In this document: positions 17,619 through 26,511 of the stretch, one piece after another
Position numbering within the stretch: position 1 is the first letter of the stretch
How the letters are laid out: each line of letters starts with the position of its first letter
NCBI RefSeq assembly: GCF_030580915.1
Contig: NZ_JAUQTA010000001.1
Coordinates: 186,001-250,000 of the forward strand
Origin: Nocardioides jiangxiensis
Lineage (GTDB): Bacteria; Actinomycetota; Actinomycetes; Propionibacteriales; Nocardioidaceae
Length of the DNA: 64,000 nt
Direction: 5' to 3'
The notes under the pieces: model-generated
What the model was told of the DNA's origin: nothing
Databases searched by the model: none
Seen by the model: the letters and a program-made list of their open reading frames with translations, nothing else
Made by a program: the position numbers and the translations under genes

Positions 17619-17652
17619 CTCACCGGTTAGTGAGACGCCGTGTTCATGACAA
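17619..17652 (-). promoter_or_regulatory. Promoter with palindromic operator for the AurF-FprB-TetR operon
   Basis: On the minus strand a -35 box TTGTCA (17647-17652) and a -10 box TAACCG (17624-17629) are separated by exactly 17 bases. The -10 box is framed by the inverted repeat CTCAC-N6-GTGAG (17619-17634). Such placement would let a dimeric TetR protein block RNA polymerase. Confidence 0.6.
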
Positions 17653-17657
17653 CGACG

Positions 17658-18575
17658 TTAGTGGGACATGGCGTCCCGGAAAACAGGAAAGGTGGTGTTT
17701 CCGACCGTGGGTTGCGTCACATTGGCCCGCGGCCACGCGAAGAGCAGGCGCCAGCGCGGGGCGTGCTGCACCGCCGCCAGGGCACGGCCCGCAGCGAGCG
17801 CCAGGCCGACCGTGAGGACCCAGACCAGCCAGGGCATCCGGACCTCGAGGCCTGCCCACAGCAGCGGCACGGCGTACACGACGACCGGCATGTGGCAGAC
17901 GTAGTAGACGATCGAGCTGCGTCCGACGGAGGCGAGAGCAGGGACGTGCACGCGACGAGCTGCCACTGCGACAGCGGGTGGCACGCGGCCGGGCAGCGCG
18001 CGGCCGAGCACGTCGCCGAGCAGGAAGAACGGGAAGAGCCACACGAACCGGGCGGCGTCCGGATCGAGCCCCGAGACACCGTGGGCCAGCACGAAGCCAC
18101 CGACCATGAGCGCTGTCCGCACCGGCGCCGGCAGCGGGCCGGCGAGGAGGTGGAACGCGAAGAGCCAGCCGAGGAACCACAGGTAGCCCTGCGGGTCGTG
18201 GAAGGCCTGGCCGACGAGGTGCCAGGGCACGGGACGGCCCGCTGAGGCGGCGTCGAGCAGGACGTGCGCCAGGTCGACGGCCATCCACACGGCGTAGGGC
18301 CACAGGATCGCGCGCACCTTGCCGGCGACGTGCCGATGCAGGCCCTTCGCGAGCGAGCGCGAGAGCAGCACGCCGCTCAAGAGCATGAGCAACGGCATCC
18401 GCACGGGCTCGAGGTGCTCGTTGACCCAGACGAGCGGACGCAGCGCCGCGCCCGTGACGAGCGTGGTCGTCAGCTGCGCGTGAAGGCCGATCACCGCGAC
18501 GACCGCTCCCCCGCGCAGCGTGTCCATCCAGTCCATGCGTGCGCGGCTCATGGAGACACCGAACACGGGACGCAT
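17658..18575 (-). CDS. Acyltransferase-3 family membrane protein
   Basis: A 305-residue polytopic protein of the acyltransferase 3 (OafA/NodX-like) family, which O-acylates surface sugars or antibiotics from the cytoplasmic membrane. It starts with the characteristic MDWMDTLRGGAVVAVIGLHAQ (first helix with R and H near residues 20 and 28), then about nine hydrophobic helices to residue 285. The short C-terminal tail is not membrane-bound. It has no C-terminal SGNH domain, so it belongs to the short class. Start choice is uncertain between 18575 (MRPVFGVS) and 18551 (MSRARMDW). It lies between the redox operon and a hypothetical gene and shows no coupling to either. Confidence 0.85.
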   Translation of the reverse strand: MRPVFGVSMSRARMDWMDTLRGGAVVAVIGLHAQLTTTLVTGAALRPLVWVNEHLEPVRMPLLMLLSGVLLSRSLAKGLHRHVAGKVRAILWPYAVWMAVDLAHVLLDAASAGRPVPWHLVGQAFHDPQGYLWFLGWLFAFHLLAGPLPAPVRTALMVGGFVLAHGVSGLDPDAARFVWLFPFFLLGDVLGRALPGRVPPAVAVAARRVHVPALASVGRSSIVYYVCHMPVVVYAVPLLWAGLEVRMPWLVWVLTVGLALAAGRALAAVQHAPRWRLLFAWPRANVTQPTVGNTTFPVFRDAMSH

Positions 18576-18601
18576 GACCCGTCAGTGACGCTGCGGTGAA
18601 C

Positions 18602-19153
18602 TCAGATGCGCCGCTGCCAGAGCGCGGCGACCTCGATCCGGCCCTCGTCGAACCGGGCCCGCAGGCCATGGCGCTCCAGGCACGCGAGGACGGAGGTGGT
18701 GAGCGCGTCACCCTCCGCCGCGTTGGCGCCGTCGGCGTGCCAGAGGTTCACCTCGAGCATGGGGGTGTCGACGGCGTGCCAGACGTCCATCACCACGAAC
18801 CAGATCACCCCACGCAGCTGGCCGGCGGCCTCCTCGAGGGCGCGCCGGGCCGCCCAGTGGTCCTCGACGCCGGCCAGGACCTTCACGCCGTGCTGCTGGC
18901 ACTCCACGAACGCCGCACGCAGGCGGTCCACATCGGTGGTGGCCGGCCATCCGGCCTGCTCCTCGAGCAGCTCCTTTCGGGCCGCGGCGAGCCAGGCCCG
19001 GGCCAGGATGCCGGGGTCGGTGTGCGGCAGCTCGGCGGCAACGGCTTCCCGGACCTCGTCGAGCTGCTCGGCCTCGTTGAGCAGGCCCGCGCGGACCTGC
19101 AGACGCGCGAACGCGCGGAGCTCACGCTCCGCGCGTTCGGTGTTGGTGCTCAT
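18602..19153 (-). CDS. Uncharacterised cytosolic protein, DUF6891-like
   Basis: A 183-residue soluble protein of unknown function. The first 45 residues are helical and charged (RAERELRAFARLQVRAG). The middle carries GWPATTDVDRLRAAFVECQQHG, followed by a beta-strand stretch (GVIWFVVMDVWHAVDTPMLEVNLWHADG) and a C-terminal beta unit FDEGRIEVAALWQRR. The pattern resembles actinobacterial DUF6891-type proteins, a tentative recognition. No catalytic residues, signal peptide or membrane segment is visible. It ends 26 bases before the acyltransferase gene start and begins 35 bases after the pdxS stop, so it is probably cotranscribed with pdxS. Confidence 0.7.
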   Translation of the reverse strand: MSTNTERAERELRAFARLQVRAGLLNEAEQLDEVREAVAAELPHTDPGILARAWLAAARKELLEEQAGWPATTDVDRLRAAFVECQQHGVKVLAGVEDHWAARRALEEAAGQLRGVIWFVVMDVWHAVDTPMLEVNLWHADGANAAEGDALTTSVLACLERHGLRARFDEGRIEVAALWQRRI

Positions 19154-19188
19154 CAGTCAGGGTCGACGACCAGAAGGACCGGCCGTGG

Positions 19189-20088
19189 TCACCAGCCGCG
19201 CTCTTCGAGGCGGTGGTGCACCGGGATGTCGGCGACGTTGATGCCGACCATCGCCTCACCCAGACCCCGCGACACCTTCGCGATCACATCCGGGTCGTCG
19301 AAGAACGTCGTCGCCTTCACGATCGCCTCAGCACGCTGCACCGGGTTACCGGACTTGAAGATGCCCGAGCCCACGAACACACCCTCGGCACCCAGCTGCA
19401 TCATCATCGCCGCATCCGCCGGAGTCGCGATGCCACCCGCGGTGAACAGGACCACCGGGAGCTTGCCGGTCTCGGCGACCTCCTTGACCAGCTCGTACGG
19501 CGCCTGGAGCTCCTTGGCCGCGACGTACAGCTCGTCGGGGGCGAGCGTCGTCAGGCGGCGGATCTCGGCACGCAGGGTGCGCATGTGGGTGACCGCGTTC
19601 GAGGCATCACCCGTACCGGCCTCGCCCTTGGAGCGGATCATCGCCGCACCCTCGGTGATCCGGCGCAGCGCCTCACCCAGGTTCGTCGCACCACAGACGA
19701 AGGGAACCGTGAAGGCCCACTTGTCGATGTGGTTGGCGTAGTCGACCGGGGTCAGCACCTCGGACTCGTCGATGTAGTCCACACCGAGCGACTGCAGCAC
19801 CTGCGCCTCGACGAAGTGACCGATGCGAGCCTTGGCCATGACCGGGATCGAGACCGCCTCGATGATGCCGTCGATCATGTCCGGGTCGGACGCGCGCGAG
19901 ACGCCACCCTGAGCACGGATGTCGGCCGGGACGCGCTCGAGAGCCATCACCGCCACGGCACCGGCGTCCTCGGCGATCTTCGCCTGCTCCGCGTTGACGA
20001 CGTCCATGATCACGCCGCCCTTCAGCATCTCGGCCATGCCGCGCTTGACGTGGGAGGTGCCGGTGGTGGGGTTCTGCTGCTCGCTCAT
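19189..20088 (-). CDS. pdxS: Pyridoxal 5'-phosphate synthase lyase subunit PdxS
   Basis: A 299-residue TIM-barrel enzyme that builds PLP from ribose 5-phosphate, glyceraldehyde 3-phosphate and ammonia supplied by PdxT. Signatures include [16 protein letters not shown] near residue 16, [15 protein letters not shown] near 82 with the catalytic lysine, [13 protein letters not shown] near 155, and the phosphate-binding [20 protein letters not shown] near 215. The ATG at 20088 ([10 protein letters not shown]) is preferred to an in-frame codon 39 bases upstream because a -10 box sits between them. Length and motifs are normal. PdxT is encoded separately at 13728. Confidence 0.97.
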   Translation of the reverse strand: MSEQQNPTTGTSHVKRGMAEMLKGGVIMDVVNAEQAKIAEDAGAVAVMALERVPADIRAQGGVSRASDPDMIDGIIEAVSIPVMAKARIGHFVEAQVLQSLGVDYIDESEVLTPVDYANHIDKWAFTVPFVCGATNLGEALRRITEGAAMIRSKGEAGTGDASNAVTHMRTLRAEIRRLTTLAPDELYVAAKELQAPYELVKEVAETGKLPVVLFTAGGIATPADAAMMMQLGAEGVFVGSGIFKSGNPVQRAEAIVKATTFFDDPDVIAKVSRGLGEAMVGINVADIPVHHRLEERGW

Positions 20089-20095
20089 GCCACCA

Positions 20096-20101
20096 ATCCT
20101 A
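20096..20101 (-). promoter_or_regulatory. Candidate -10 box of pdxS (leaderless type)
   Basis: TAGGAT on the minus strand, seven bases before the ATG at 20088. Confidence 0.45.
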
Positions 20102-20158
20102 GGGCCGCGTGGTTCACGATCCGACACCGGGAGGGGCCGGTGGAACGGCCGCGATCGA

Positions 20159-20812
20159 TCAGGCCGAGGCGTCCTGCGCCGCGACCTCCGCGATGCACTG
20201 CTTCCGGACCTCCCAGATGCGCTGGCCGACCGTGATGGTGGTGGTCACGGCCATGAACCAGAGCACCGCCTCGATGAGGTACGGAAGTCCGAAGAGCGCC
20301 GCGACGCCCGTCGCCACGAGCGTGAAGACCAGACGGGTGGCCCGCTCGGCGATGCCCACCTGCGCGGTCATGCCCAGCGACTCCGCCTTCGCCCGGACGT
20401 ACGAGGTGACACTGCCCATCACCAGGGCGATGAGGCAGAGCACCTGGTACAGGTGGGGGCTGCCGAGCTCGATCAGCTCGTCGCCGTGCGGGCTGGCGAA
20501 GTAGAGAGCGAGTCCGGCGAAGATCGCACCGTCGGCGACGCGGTCGAGCGTGGAGTCGAGGAACGCCCCGAAGCGGGTGGTGCGGCCCGAGAGGCGCGCC
20601 ATGTGGCCGTCGATCAGGTCGCTGAAGACGAACGCCGTGATGAACATGACGCCCGCGAAGAGCCGTCCCTGCGGGAAGAACACGAGCGCACCGGCGCAGA
20701 CGCCGAAGGTGCCGACGATGGTGACCGCGTCAGGGCTGATGCCGAGGCGGAGGAAGAACTTGGCGAGGGGCGCGATGATGGCGGTCCAGAAGCCGCGGAA
20801 GCGTTCGAGCAT
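20159..20812 (-). CDS. pgsA1: Phosphatidylinositol phosphate synthase (CDP-alcohol phosphatidyltransferase)
   Basis: A 217-residue integral membrane enzyme that transfers phosphatidate from CDP-diacylglycerol to inositol 1-phosphate, the first step of PI and PIM synthesis in actinobacteria. The catalytic CDP-alcohol signature D-x2-DG-x2-AR-x8-G-x3-D-x3-D is complete at residues 65-90 (DLIDGHMAR ... [10 protein letters not shown]). Six membrane helices are visible. The opening [20 protein letters not shown] matches PI-phosphate synthases rather than PgsA proper. It starts 12 bases after the inositol-phosphatase-like gene, so the two are probably one operon. The acyltransferase and mannosyltransferase genes that normally follow are not here. 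Confidence 0.93.
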   Translation of the reverse strand: MLERFRGFWTAIIAPLAKFFLRLGISPDAVTIVGTFGVCAGALVFFPQGRLFAGVMFITAFVFSDLIDGHMARLSGRTTRFGAFLDSTLDRVADGAIFAGLALYFASPHGDELIELGSPHLYQVLCLIALVMGSVTSYVRAKAESLGMTAQVGIAERATRLVFTLVATGVAALFGLPYLIEAVLWFMAVTTTITVGQRIWEVRKQCIAEVAAQDASA

Positions 20813-20824
20813 GGTGGGCGCAGG

Positions 20825-21595
20825 CTATCGCTCGTCGCGCAGCGCCGTCACAACCTCGCCGGCCGCGGTCGGGAGCCCGAGGACGTTCCACGTCACTCCC
20901 CCGGCCTCGACCTCCTCGCGCACGCCTCCGAGCGACCGGACCAGCGCCTCGCCGGGCAGGCGGTCCCACAGGGGGACGTCGTGCTGGAAGCTGACGCCCA
21001 GGATGCCGGTCGCCACCGCGACCGCGTCCATGCTGCCGGAGCCGAGGACCCGCAGCGTGGCCGGCCGGGCCACGGCTCGTCGCCACGCCGCGCCGACGGG
21101 GGTGGTGTGCCGGTCCGGGTGCAGGTAGGTCGCGGCACAGACCTCGTGGACCCCAAGGTCCCCCAGGGAGGCCAGGGGCAGCCCGTCGCGCGTGGCCGGG
21201 TGCCCCGGCCCTCCGGCGTACGTCGTGTCGGTCGCGGGGTGGTGGATGGCGCCGAGCACGACGTCGTCGTCGGTGGTCAGCGCGATCGCCGAGCACCACC
21301 AGTCCAGGCCGTGGAAGAAGTTCCAGGTGCCGTCGACGGGGTCGATCACCCAGGTGCGCCCCGACGTGCCCTGATGAGCGGCGCCCTCCTCGCCGAGGAT
21401 GGAGTCATCGGGCCGGAAGGCACGCAGGCGCGCCACGACGTGTGCCTCGGCCGCGTGGTCGGCGGCAGTGACGATGTCGGACAGCGACGTCTTGTGGCTC
21501 GCCGCGAGCCCTTCGGCACGCATCGAGGCGGCGAGGTGTCCGGCCTCGCGCACCAGCGTGGCGGCGAGCTGCAGGTCGGCGCGGAGGTCGTCCAT
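20825..21595 (-). CDS. Inositol monophosphatase family protein
   Basis: A 256-residue member of the Mg-dependent IMPase/FBPase superfamily. Metal and substrate motifs are present: SILGEEGAAHQ (about residue 65), WVIDPVDGTWNFFHGL (about 82-97), and a C-terminal WDRLPGEALVR that replaces the usual WDxAAG. The family removes phosphate from inositol phosphate, histidinol phosphate or PAP. Being 12 bases upstream of PI-phosphate synthase, a role in inositol-phosphate or PI-phosphate turnover is attractive but inferred. Start is the ATG at 21595, since a -10 box lies immediately upstream; the longer in-frame extension is unlikely. Confidence 0.9.
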   Translation of the reverse strand: MDDLRADLQLAATLVREAGHLAASMRAEGLAASHKTSLSDIVTAADHAAEAHVVARLRAFRPDDSILGEEGAAHQGTSGRTWVIDPVDGTWNFFHGLDWWCSAIALTTDDDVVLGAIHHPATDTTYAGGPGHPATRDGLPLASLGDLGVHEVCAATYLHPDRHTTPVGAAWRRAVARPATLRVLGSGSMDAVAVATGILGVSFQHDVPLWDRLPGEALVRSLGGVREEVEAGGVTWNVLGLPTAAGEVVTALRDER

Positions 21596-21602
21596 GCGCC
21601 GC

Positions 21603-21608
21603 ACGCTA
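21603..21608 (-). promoter_or_regulatory. Candidate -10 box of the inositol monophosphatase-like gene
   Basis: TAGCGT on the minus strand, seven bases before the ATG at 21595. Confidence 0.4.
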
Positions 21609-21681
21609 CCCGCGGACGGTGACCGCGCGGGGACCGGCGAGCAGCCGGGCGGCGAACGCGCCGCCCGGCGTTCACCCACGC

Positions 21682-22302
21682 TCAGACGACCTCGGGCACC
21701 CGCAGGTGGGCGATGGCCAGCTCGAACTCGGCTGCGTCGAGCACATCGACCCCTGCCTCGCGTACGCCGCGCTCCCGGATCGCCCAGCTCTCCTCGCGGC
21801 TGGCCTCCATCGCGTCGCGGCTCTCGAAGGCGGTGGTGGCACAGGCCCGGCGCGTCTCCCGGTCCACCATCAGGCTGGCACTGCAGAACCCGGGCAGCGC
21901 CTCCAGCATCGGGAGCAGGACGTCACGGTAGATCCCGATGCCGCGGTCCATCTCGGTGTGGTCGGTGCGCAGCCAGACGGCGCGGGCGCACGCTCCCTGG
22001 TGGGTGAAGTGCTCGCGGTGCATGGCCGCGATCTCCCACTCCTCGACGCCCGCGAACCCGCCGAGGATCCGTGCCGCCTCGTCGCGGACCTCACCCAGGC
22101 TCGCGAAGCTCGCGCGCAGCGACTGCTCGTCGAGCCAGGAGCTCGTGGCGATGCAGTGGCCCTGCTCGCGGTCGACCATGAGCGAGATGCCGAGGCATCC
22201 TTCGGTCTCCGTGAGCGACGGCATGACCGTGTCGCGGACGAAGTCGACCAGCCGGTCGACGTTCTCCGGCTTCCCGTGGATCGTGGTGGAGCGTGCAAAC
22301 AC
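21682..22302 (-). CDS. Tandem ABM (antibiotic biosynthesis monooxygenase-like) domain protein
   Basis: A 206-residue soluble protein built of two ferredoxin-like ABM units, about residues 1-95 and 105-200. The two halves resemble each other: GCLGISLMVDREQGHCIATSSWLDE in the first and GFCSASLMVDRETRRACATTAFESRD in the second, each followed by a helix. ABM folds occur in heme-degrading and quinone-forming monooxygenases but also in many proteins without proven activity. The heme-oxygenase-type N, W and H residues are not clearly present. It lies between the HIT gene and the inositol phosphatase gene on the same strand, without overlap. Function cannot be assigned. Confidence 0.75.
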   Translation of the reverse strand: MFARSTTIHGKPENVDRLVDFVRDTVMPSLTETEGCLGISLMVDREQGHCIATSSWLDEQSLRASFASLGEVRDEAARILGGFAGVEEWEIAAMHREHFTHQGACARAVWLRTDHTEMDRGIGIYRDVLLPMLEALPGFCSASLMVDRETRRACATTAFESRDAMEASREESWAIRERGVREAGVDVLDAAEFELAIAHLRVPEVV

Positions 22303-22402
22303 GTCGGTCTCCCTGCTTCGGGGACGGCGCCCCGGCGGCGCCGCCGCTCCCCTCCACCGTCTGCCCGACCGACGGGTAACGCAACCCCTGACCCCGGGTG
22401 AC

Positions 22403-22945
22403 CTACCAGGAGTCGGCGAGGAGCATCCGCGTGTCGCTCATGACCTGCGGCAGCACCTTCGTGCGGCCGATGATCGGCATGAAGTTCGCGTCGCCGGACC
22501 AGCGCGGCACCACGTGCTGGTGCAGGTGGGCCGCGATGCCGGCGCCCGCGATCGCGCCCTGGTTCATGCCGATGTTGAAGCCGTGGGCGCCGGACACGAG
22601 CCGGATCACCTCCATCGCCCGCTTGGTCAGCGCGGCGATCTCGACGACCTCCTCGGGGGTCGTCTCCGTGTAGTCGCCGATGTGGCGGTACGGGCAGACC
22701 ATGAGGTGCCCCGGCGAGTACGGGTAGAGGTTGAGGACGACGTAGGCGAGCTCACCGCGGTGGACGACCAGGCCCTCCTCGTCACCGAGCGTCGGGATCC
22801 GGCAGAAGGGGCACTCGCCGACGGAGCTGTCCGAGGGCTTGCTCTCGCCCTTGATGTAGGCCATGCGGTGAGGCGTCCAGAGCCGCTCCAGCCCGTCGGG
22901 CTCGCCCACACCGTCCTGGCGGATCGCCTGCTCGTCGCTGTGCAT
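22403..22945 (-). CDS. HIT family nucleotide-binding protein
   Basis: A 180-residue histidine-triad protein. The N-terminal half has a conserved ECPFCRIP element and VVLNLYPYSPGHLMVCPYRH. The catalytic triad HLHQHVVPRW is near residues 139-148. This branch is related to AP4A phosphorylase/hydrolases (Rv2613c in mycobacteria), which act on diadenosine tetraphosphate, and its position directly after thrS is the same as there. The ATG at 22945 is chosen because upstream in-frame codons run through the thrS terminator. Confidence 0.93.
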   Translation of the reverse strand: MHSDEQAIRQDGVGEPDGLERLWTPHRMAYIKGESKPSDSSVGECPFCRIPTLGDEEGLVVHRGELAYVVLNLYPYSPGHLMVCPYRHIGDYTETTPEEVVEIAALTKRAMEVIRLVSGAHGFNIGMNQGAIAGAGIAAHLHQHVVPRWSGDANFMPIIGRTKVLPQVMSDTRMLLADSW

Positions 22946-23006
22946 GCGGACATCCTTCCAGCCCGTGGCTCGCCGAGGACACCGCGGGCAGGTGGAGCAC
23001 GACGAA

Positions 23007-23033
23007 CGCCCCGCCGGCAGGTCCGGCGGGGCG
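23007..23033 (-). terminator. Hairpin terminator between thrS and the HIT gene
   Basis: Perfect 11-bp stem CGCCCCGCCGG / CCGGCGGGGCG with a 5-base loop, 16 bases after the thrS stop codon. No U-tract. Confidence 0.75.
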
Positions 23034-23048
23034 CCCGTTGCTGGGTGG

Positions 23049-25040
23049 TCAGACCTGCTCGCGGCTCGCGACCGCGGCCTGGACCCGGGCGATCGCCTCG
23101 GCGATCGGCACACCGTTGTCCTGTCGGCCGTCTCGGTAGCGGAACGAGACCGCGCCCTTCTCGACGTCGTCGTCGCCGGCGATCATCATGAACGGCACCT
23201 TCTGCAGCTGCGCGTTGCGGATCTTCTTCTGCATGCGGTCGTCGGACTCGTCGACCTCGACCCGCAGGCCCTGCGCGTTCATCTGCTTGGCGACGTCGTA
23301 GAGGTAGTCGACGTGGCGCTCGGCGATCGGGATGGCGGTGACCTGGACCGGCGCGAGCCACGGCGGCATGGCACCGGCGTAGTGCTCCAGCAGGACGCCG
23401 AAGAAGCGCTCGATGGAGCCGAACTTCGCCGAGTGGATCATCACCGGCTGGTGCTTGGTGCCGTCAGGACCGACGTACTCGAGGCCGAAGCCCTTGGGCT
23501 GGTTGAAGTCGTACTGGACAGTGCCCATCTGCCACGTGCGGCCGATGGCGTCCTTCGCCTGGACCGAGACCTTCGGACCGTAGAACGCGGCGCCGCCCGG
23601 GTCGGGAACGAGCTCGAGGCCGGTCTCTGCACAGACGTCGGCGAGCACCTGGGTCGCGACCTCCCAGTCCTCGTCGGAGCCGACGAACTTGTCCTTCTTG
23701 GAGTCGTCGCGGGTCGACAGCTCCAGGTAGAAGTCGCTGAGGCCGAAGTCCCGGAGCACGGTCAGCATGAAGTTGAGCAGGTGCTTGACCTCGGCCGGCG
23801 CCTGCTCCTTGGTGCAGTAGCTGTGCGAGTCGTCCTGCGCGAAACCACGGACGCGGGTCAGGCCGTGGATGACACCCGACTTCTCGTAGCGGTAGACGTG
23901 ACCGAACTCGAAGAGGCGCAGCGGCAGCTCGCGGTAGGAGCGGCCACGGGAGCTGTAGATCAGGTTGTGCATCGGGCAGTTCATCGCCTTCAGCTGGTAG
24001 TTCTGACCCTCGAACTCCATCGGCGGGAACATCGTGTCCGCGTAGTACGGAAGGTGGCCGCTGGTGTGGAACAGGCCGTCCTTGGTGATGTGCGGGGTGC
24101 CGACGTAGGAGAAGCCCTCCTCGATGTGGCGCTGGCGGACGTAGTCCTCCATGACCCGCTTGATGACGCCACCCTTCGGGTGGAACACGGGAAGGCCGGA
24201 GCCGATCTCGTCCGGGAACGAGAACAGGTCGAGCTCCTTGCCGAGCTTGCGGTGGTCGCGGCGCTCGGCCTCCTCGAGCAGGTGGAGGTAGTCGTCGAGC
24301 GCCTCCTTCGACTCCCAGGCGGTGCCGTAGACGCGCTGGAGCTGCTTGTTCTTCTCGTTGCCGCGCCAGTACGCCGCCGCCGACCGCATCAGCTTGAACG
24401 CCGGGATCCGCTTGGTCGTCGGCAGGTGCGGACCGCGACACAGGTCCTTCCAGACCGTCTCACCGTTGCGGTTGAGGTTGTCGTAGATGGTGAGCTCACC
24501 CGCGCCGACCTCGGCGGAGGCACCCTCGGCCGCCTCGGCCGAGTTGCCCTTGAGGCCGATCAGCTCGATCTTGTACGGCTCGTTCGCGAGCTCGACGAGC
24601 GCGTCGGCGTCGTTGGTCACCCGGCGTGAGAACTTCTGGTTCTCCTTGATGATCTTCTTCATCCGCGACTCGATCTTCTCGAGGTCGGCCGGGGTGAAGG
24701 GAACCTCGACGTCGAAGTCGTAGTAGAACCCGTTCTCGATCGGCGGGCCGATGCCGAGCTTCGCCTCCGGGAAGATCTCCTGCACGGCCTGGGCGAGCAC
24801 GTGGGCACACGAGTGCCGGAGGATGTCGCGACCGTCCTTGGACGCCATCGCGACGCCCTCGACGGTGTCGCCGTCGACGAGCTCGTAGCTCAGGTCCTTG
24901 AGGGCACCCTCGAGGCCACCCACGCGCGCCGCGATGACGTCAGGCTGCTCGGTGAAGAGCTCCCATGCCTTCGTGCCGGCGGCGACGGTGCACTCCTCCG
25001 TGCCGTCTGCGGTGACGATGCTGACCTTGATCTCGGACAC
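23049..25040 (-). CDS. thrS: Threonine--tRNA ligase
   Basis: A 663-residue class II aminoacyl-tRNA synthetase that charges tRNA-Thr. Domain order is standard: TGS (1-60), second additional/editing domain with [13 protein letters not shown] (about 75-87), class II catalytic core (about 270-560) with [20 protein letters not shown] and [14 protein letters not shown], and the anticodon-binding domain (about 560-663) with [23 protein letters not shown]. The zinc-binding Cys in MNCPMH and His in DDSHSYC are present. It starts with GTG at 25040 with GGGAG a few bases upstream. No T-box leader was seen in the 130-base upstream gap, which is normal for actinobacteria. Confidence 0.97.
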   Translation of the reverse strand: MSEIKVSIVTADGTEECTVAAGTKAWELFTEQPDVIAARVGGLEGALKDLSYELVDGDTVEGVAMASKDGRDILRHSCAHVLAQAVQEIFPEAKLGIGPPIENGFYYDFDVEVPFTPADLEKIESRMKKIIKENQKFSRRVTNDADALVELANEPYKIELIGLKGNSAEAAEGASAEVGAGELTIYDNLNRNGETVWKDLCRGPHLPTTKRIPAFKLMRSAAAYWRGNEKNKQLQRVYGTAWESKEALDDYLHLLEEAERRDHRKLGKELDLFSFPDEIGSGLPVFHPKGGVIKRVMEDYVRQRHIEEGFSYVGTPHITKDGLFHTSGHLPYYADTMFPPMEFEGQNYQLKAMNCPMHNLIYSSRGRSYRELPLRLFEFGHVYRYEKSGVIHGLTRVRGFAQDDSHSYCTKEQAPAEVKHLLNFMLTVLRDFGLSDFYLELSTRDDSKKDKFVGSDEDWEVATQVLADVCAETGLELVPDPGGAAFYGPKVSVQAKDAIGRTWQMGTVQYDFNQPKGFGLEYVGPDGTKHQPVMIHSAKFGSIERFFGVLLEHYAGAMPPWLAPVQVTAIPIAERHVDYLYDVAKQMNAQGLRVEVDESDDRMQKKIRNAQLQKVPFMMIAGDDDVEKGAVSFRYRDGRQDNGVPIAEAIARVQAAVASREQV

Positions 25041-25171
25041 GGTTGAGCTCCCTCAGGTTGCGGGCGGGCTACGGCCCCGCCTCGTGGCGTGATCCTAGCG
25101 ACGACAGCGTGCGGTCTCGAACGCGTATCGGGTGCCCGTCCGGGCAGCGACGCAGCGGTGCGGGCTGCCGG

Positions 25172-25855
25172 TCAGAGCTCGGGCAGCCTGCGGGTGGACA
25201 CGAGCTCGCGCGCCACCTCGTTCAGCTTCGTGTTGGTCGTCTGCGAGTAGCGACGCAGGACGTCGAAGGCCTGCGCGTCGTCGAGGTCGTAGCGCTCCAT
25301 GAGGATGCCCTGCGCCTGGCCCACCAGCTTGCGCGCGTCGATCGCCTGGCTGAGCGACTCCTCCTGGCGCGCGGCAGCCAGCGCCACCGAGGCATGCCGG
25401 CCGATGATCTCCGCGATCGCGACCTCGTCGACGTCGAACGCATGCGGCCGGCTGGCGTAGAACGTCAGGGCGCCGAGGGTGTGCTTCGAGGTCCACAGGC
25501 GCACCGACAGCGCGCTGTGGAGCCCGAGCCCCGCGACGGACGGACCCCAGTGCGCCCAGCGGCTGTCGAGTGCCGAGTCCTTCACGAGGACGGAGTGCTC
25601 TTCACGCACCGCGACGAACGCCGGCCCCTCGCCGAGGTCGACCTGGAGCCGGTCCGCCTTGTCGGCGATCTCTGCGGTGCGCGGCCCGCTCTCGACCAGC
25701 CTTCCGTGCCGCAGGAGCAGGATCGAGGCGCAGTCGGTGCCCACGAGCGCAGGGGCCGAGTCGAGCAGCAGCTCGATGGTCTCCTCCAGACCACCCTGCT
25801 CGTGCAGCTCGTGGGCGAGCTGGGCGAACGTGAGCGCTGAGCGCGGCTCCGGCAC
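25172..25855 (-). CDS. GAF-ANTAR regulatory protein
   Basis: A 227-residue cytosolic protein with an N-terminal GAF sensor domain (about residues 10-150, starting RSALTFAQLAHELHEQGGLEET) and a C-terminal ANTAR RNA-binding domain (about 165-225: IDARKLVGQAQGILMERYDLDDAQAFDVLRRYS). ANTAR proteins bind paired hairpins in mRNA to prevent termination. The GAF ligand or signal is unknown. The start is GTG at 25855: it has GGAGG six bases upstream, while longer in-frame starts do not. It is divergent from a DUF6328 membrane protein. Confidence 0.88.
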   Translation of the reverse strand: MPEPRSALTFAQLAHELHEQGGLEETIELLLDSAPALVGTDCASILLLRHGRLVESGPRTAEIADKADRLQVDLGEGPAFVAVREEHSVLVKDSALDSRWAHWGPSVAGLGLHSALSVRLWTSKHTLGALTFYASRPHAFDVDEVAIAEIIGRHASVALAAARQEESLSQAIDARKLVGQAQGILMERYDLDDAQAFDVLRRYSQTTNTKLNEVARELVSTRRLPEL

Positions 25856-25998
25856 GGACAACCTCCGAGGCACTCTGGCAGGGCGGAATGCCCATCCTGC
25901 CGTCCCCGGAAAGGTAGCGCCGATCTCCGTCCCACCGCAGCGCTTCGCCTGTGCAGGCACAGGTAGTCCGCCGCCCGCGCGCGGGTACGGGGCGGTGC

Positions 25999-26511
25999 AT
26001 GAGGCACGTACCCGGTCCCGACCCCGACGATCCCAAGACGCTCGACCGCAACTTCCACGAGCTGCTGCAGGAGCTGCGCGTGACCCAGACAGGCGTCCAG
26101 CTCCTGTCCGGCTTCCTGCTCACGGTCCCGTTCTCGGACCGTTTCAAGGAGCTCGACGACGTGCAGCTCGCGGCGTACGTCGTGGTCTTCTGCGGCTCGC
26201 TGCTCGCGACGTCCCTGCTGGTCGCACCGGTCGCCTTCCACCGCGTGCTGTTCCGGCGACGTCAGCGCAAGCTGATCGTCGAGCTGGCGAACTGGTGCGC
26301 GCTCGGCGGCCTGGCGGTGCTGGGGCTGGTCACCAGCGGGATCCTGTTCCTGGTGATCGACCTGGTCGCCCCACGCCCCGCGGCCGTGGCCTCGTTGGCC
26401 TTCGCGCTCGTGCTCTTCGCCGTCATCTGGGCGGTGCTGCCCCTGGTCGGGGCAGCCCGCACCCACGGACACGTGGTCGAGTCAGGCGACGAGCCTGTTG
26501 CGGAGGAGTGA
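25999..26511 (+). CDS. DUF6328 family membrane protein
   Basis: A 170-residue protein with an acidic, soluble N-terminus (FHELLQELRVTQTGVQLLSGFLLTVPF) and about four membrane helices: 32-46, 58-78, 99-122 and 127-147. The RVTQTGVQLLSGFLLT segment is typical of the DUF6328 family, whose role is unknown. The 3' end overlaps the convergent small gene at 26482 by 30 bases. The ATG at 25999 is favoured over an in-frame codon 48 bases upstream. Neighbouring genes are stress-type, so a role in envelope stress is possible but unproven. Confidence 0.78.
   Translation: MRHVPGPDPDDPKTLDRNFHELLQELRVTQTGVQLLSGFLLTVPFSDRFKELDDVQLAAYVVVFCGSLLATSLLVAPVAFHRVLFRRRQRKLIVELANWCALGGLAVLGLVTSGILFLVIDLVAPRPAAVASLAFALVLFAVIWAVLPLVGAARTHGHVVESGDEPVAEE

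Noticed and set aside
13656-17630. 1324-codon open frame on the plus strand
   Set aside because: It runs antisense through pdxT, TetR, FprB-like and AurF-like genes, all of which have clear protein motifs. It is a high-GC shadow frame.
25041-25171. T-box leader before thrS
   Set aside because: The gap is only about 130 bases and no T-box motif or specifier hairpin was found.
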